DNA of 64,000 bases from Picocystis sp. L7 (Eukaryota; Chlorophyta; Picocystophyceae; Picocystales; Picocystaceae), in NCBI GenBank assembly GCA_020975725.1, contig QXJR01000027.1, positions 1 to 64,000 of the forward strand, given 5' to 3'. Below, one piece after another: positions 62,474-64,000 of this stretch; the first letter of the stretch is position 1; each line of letters begins with the position of its first letter. Below the pieces are notes generated by a model. The model saw nothing but the letters and a program-made list of their open reading frames with translations, was not told the DNA's origin and did not search any database. The translations under genes and the position numbers were made by a program.

Positions 62474-63253
62474 ATGGATGCGAGGCCGAGGATGGACACA
62501 GGCGCACCTTCGCCTGCAAAAGTCGCGGTGGAGAAGGAAGGGAAGCGGAAGAGGGGATCGAAGAAGGTGTCTGCGGGAAACTACGGAGGGTACTACGGGT
62601 TCCGGTTCGGCGAAAGCGAGGACGATCCACGCGTGGACGCCCTCCAAGAGGAATGGGTGCGAGGGAAACGAGTGCTGGACGTCGGATGCAACGAAGGTAG
62701 AGTCACGCTACGAGTGGCGAAGAAATTCCAGACCAAATTCATCCTGGGGATCGACGTCGACGGGAAACTCGTCCAAAAAGCGAGGAAAAACCTGTGGGAA
62801 GCGAGGAAAAGCTGCAAGAAAGCCAGGCTGGAGACCGACGACGCCGACGTCAAGCCACTCGAAGAAGTGTCCTTCTCGTCGCAAGACATCGACGAACTGG
62901 AACTGAGCGAGGGAATCGACACGATCCTGTGCCTGAGCGTGATCAAGTGGATCCAGCTGAAAAAAGGAGACGAAGGGGTCAAACGAACGTTCCGTAAGTT
63001 CGAAAGGTGGCTTCCGGCCGGTGGATGGTTGGTGCTCGAACCACAGCCCTGGCTTTCGTATCGCCAAGCGTTCCGAAAAGGTCAAGTCGACAGCTCCCAG
63101 CTCGTCCCCTTGGATCAGCTGCGGTTCCGACCCAAAGATTTCGTGGCGTACCTCACGCAGGACCTGGCGTTTCGTTTGGTGCGTGAAATCCGCGACCAAG
63201 GGCAAGGCAACAAGTCGTTCGTTCGACCCATCTACGTGTTCCAGAAGCAATGA
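62474..63253 (+). CDS. MEPCE: Bin3/MePCE-type RNA 5'-gamma-phosphate methyltransferase
   Basis: 259 residues from the ATG at 62474. After a basic leader (EGKRKRGSKK) comes GNYGGYYGFR, the hallmark of Bin3/MePCE, then the SAM-binding VLDVGCNEGRVTL and GIDVDGKLVQKAR, the conserved CLSVIKWIQLKKGDEGV and the ending FVRPIYVFQK. These enzymes cap 7SK, U6 or related small RNAs by methylating the 5' gamma phosphate. Animal MePCE stabilises 7SK; which RNA is targeted in this organism cannot be told. Its length is close to the bare catalytic domain. Confidence 0.92.
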   Translation: MDARPRMDTGAPSPAKVAVEKEGKRKRGSKKVSAGNYGGYYGFRFGESEDDPRVDALQEEWVRGKRVLDVGCNEGRVTLRVAKKFQTKFILGIDVDGKLVQKARKNLWEARKSCKKARLETDDADVKPLEEVSFSSQDIDELELSEGIDTILCLSVIKWIQLKKGDEGVKRTFRKFERWLPAGGWLVLEPQPWLSYRQAFRKGQVDSSQLVPLDQLRFRPKDFVAYLTQDLAFRLVREIRDQGQGNKSFVRPIYVFQKQ

Positions 63254-63300
63254 ACCCTGGGACGCCGTTCGCGCACGTCCCTTTATTACGCGCTTGGGAT

Positions 63301-63924
63301 TCAGACCTTTCCTTTGGACGCGGACAGCCTCAGCATGGCAAAGGAGAGGTTGAGCGTGAGACCTAGGAGGATGCCGAGCTTCATCCTTTGGGAGAGTCCT
63401 CGTTCGATGAGGCAGAGCCCCGCAATAAATCCCAGCATGACTCCGACCACGAGTCCCAGCAGCAGATCTGTGTTCTCTCCTTCTCTGACGGACGTCCTTG
63501 CTTCTTCTTGTTCTTCTTCCTCTTCTTCGGTGGAGAACCGTTCCAATTCGATGATGATTTCTTCCAGTTCCCGATGGTTTTCGATCCCCCCTCTTTGTTG
63601 GAGTTGCCACAGGTTCAAGGGATGCCTCCATCCTTGCCTCGTTCCTCTAGGCGAGGTTTCTTCGCCGCTGGTATCCCTTCTCCCGCTTCCCGTTCGATTT
63701 GGGTTGGCCATCCCCACGAGGTGCATGGTGTGTCCGTCGCACACGCGCAATTCCTCCATGGTGTCCCCGTCTCGGAGGATCTTCCCTTGGTAGATCAGCC
63801 GGTGCCGTTCGGGCGCACATCCTTCTCGTTCCCACAGCTCTCCTTTCAGCCGTGCCACGCTGGTGTCCCCTCCCACCTCCACCTCCACGTCCTTCTCCTC
63901 CGGCAGGCGCACCCGCAAACGCAT
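63301..63924 (-). CDS. Ubiquitin-like protein with two C-terminal membrane helices (Dsc3/TMUB-like)
   Basis: 207 residues from the ATG at 63924. Residues 1-75 form a ubiquitin-like fold (VRLPEEKDVEVEVGGDTSVA, RHRLIYQGKILRDGDT, VCDGHTMHLVG). There is no Gly-Gly end, so it is not processed like ubiquitin. An acidic linker (STEEEEEEQEEART) leads to two hydrophobic helices (LLLGLVVGVMLGFIAGLCLI and LGILLGLTLNLSFAMLRL). This layout is that of Dsc3 in the fungal Dsc E3 ligase and of the TMUB/HERP proteins in ER-associated degradation. Which of these it is remains open. Its 3' end converges on the MePCE-like gene with 47 bp between. Confidence 0.8.
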   Translation of the reverse strand: MRLRVRLPEEKDVEVEVGGDTSVARLKGELWEREGCAPERHRLIYQGKILRDGDTMEELRVCDGHTMHLVGMANPNRTGSGRRDTSGEETSPRGTRQGWRHPLNLWQLQQRGGIENHRELEEIIIELERFSTEEEEEEQEEARTSVREGENTDLLLGLVVGVMLGFIAGLCLIERGLSQRMKLGILLGLTLNLSFAMLRLSASKGKV

Positions 63925-64000
63925 CTTTCGCGTCCTCGACCTGCGCGCCCTTCCCACACGTGGCGTTCGCCACTCCCTCTCTCCCTCAATCTCTCCCTCT

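Overview
The window is nuclear DNA of a eukaryote, most likely a unicellular alga. Eukaryote-only genes are present (NOG1, PEX19, DSCC1, an eight-repeat Pumilio protein, mitochondrial mL46, a MePCE-type RNA methyltransferase), some with short GT-AG introns. Algal ancestry is an inference: it rests on a probable FEA1-type periplasmic iron protein, a plastid-style DnaJ-zinc-finger protein with a transit-like leader, and a membrane [4Fe-4S] protein. I cannot name the lineage.

Layout. (1) 1-11.6 kb is a repeat zone: the 3' part of a Gypsy-type LTR retrotransposon whose polyprotein contains a DNA cytosine methyltransferase domain; a family of 183-187 bp satellites; arrays of a 19-21 bp hairpin-like minisatellite; two copies of a composite repeat built from these arrays; and a truncated Copia element. 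(2) 11.6-38.6 kb is gene-poor and visibly richer in A/T. Nearly every recognisable gene in it encodes a secreted or surface protein: a Cys-rich protein with seven 47-residue repeats, a DUF285/BspA-like protein, an L-asparaginase-like enzyme, an amidase, a Cys-rich type I membrane protein and a FEA1-like protein. (3) 38.6-64 kb is GC-rich and compact, with one housekeeping gene about every 1.5-2 kb on both strands.

How the genes fit together. The secreted island reads as a nutrient and surface module: amide hydrolysis (asparaginase and amidase, divergently arranged around eight CACGTG motifs), probable iron assimilation, and Cys-rich surface proteins. The compact part covers biotin (BioB) and riboflavin (RibD deaminase) synthesis, peroxisome biogenesis (PEX19), ribosome biogenesis (NOG1, mL46), RNA control (Pumilio, MePCE-like), replication-linked cohesion (DSCC1), sugar-phosphate transport, lipid hydroxylation and ER quality control (ubiquitin-like two-TM protein). 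One large protein joins a cyclic-nucleotide-binding domain, a degenerate AAA+ domain and a NapH/NosR-like iron-sulfur membrane module.

Limits. Splice sites were placed by eye from GT/AG consensus, frame and family similarity. Family names come from recognised motifs, not from any search.
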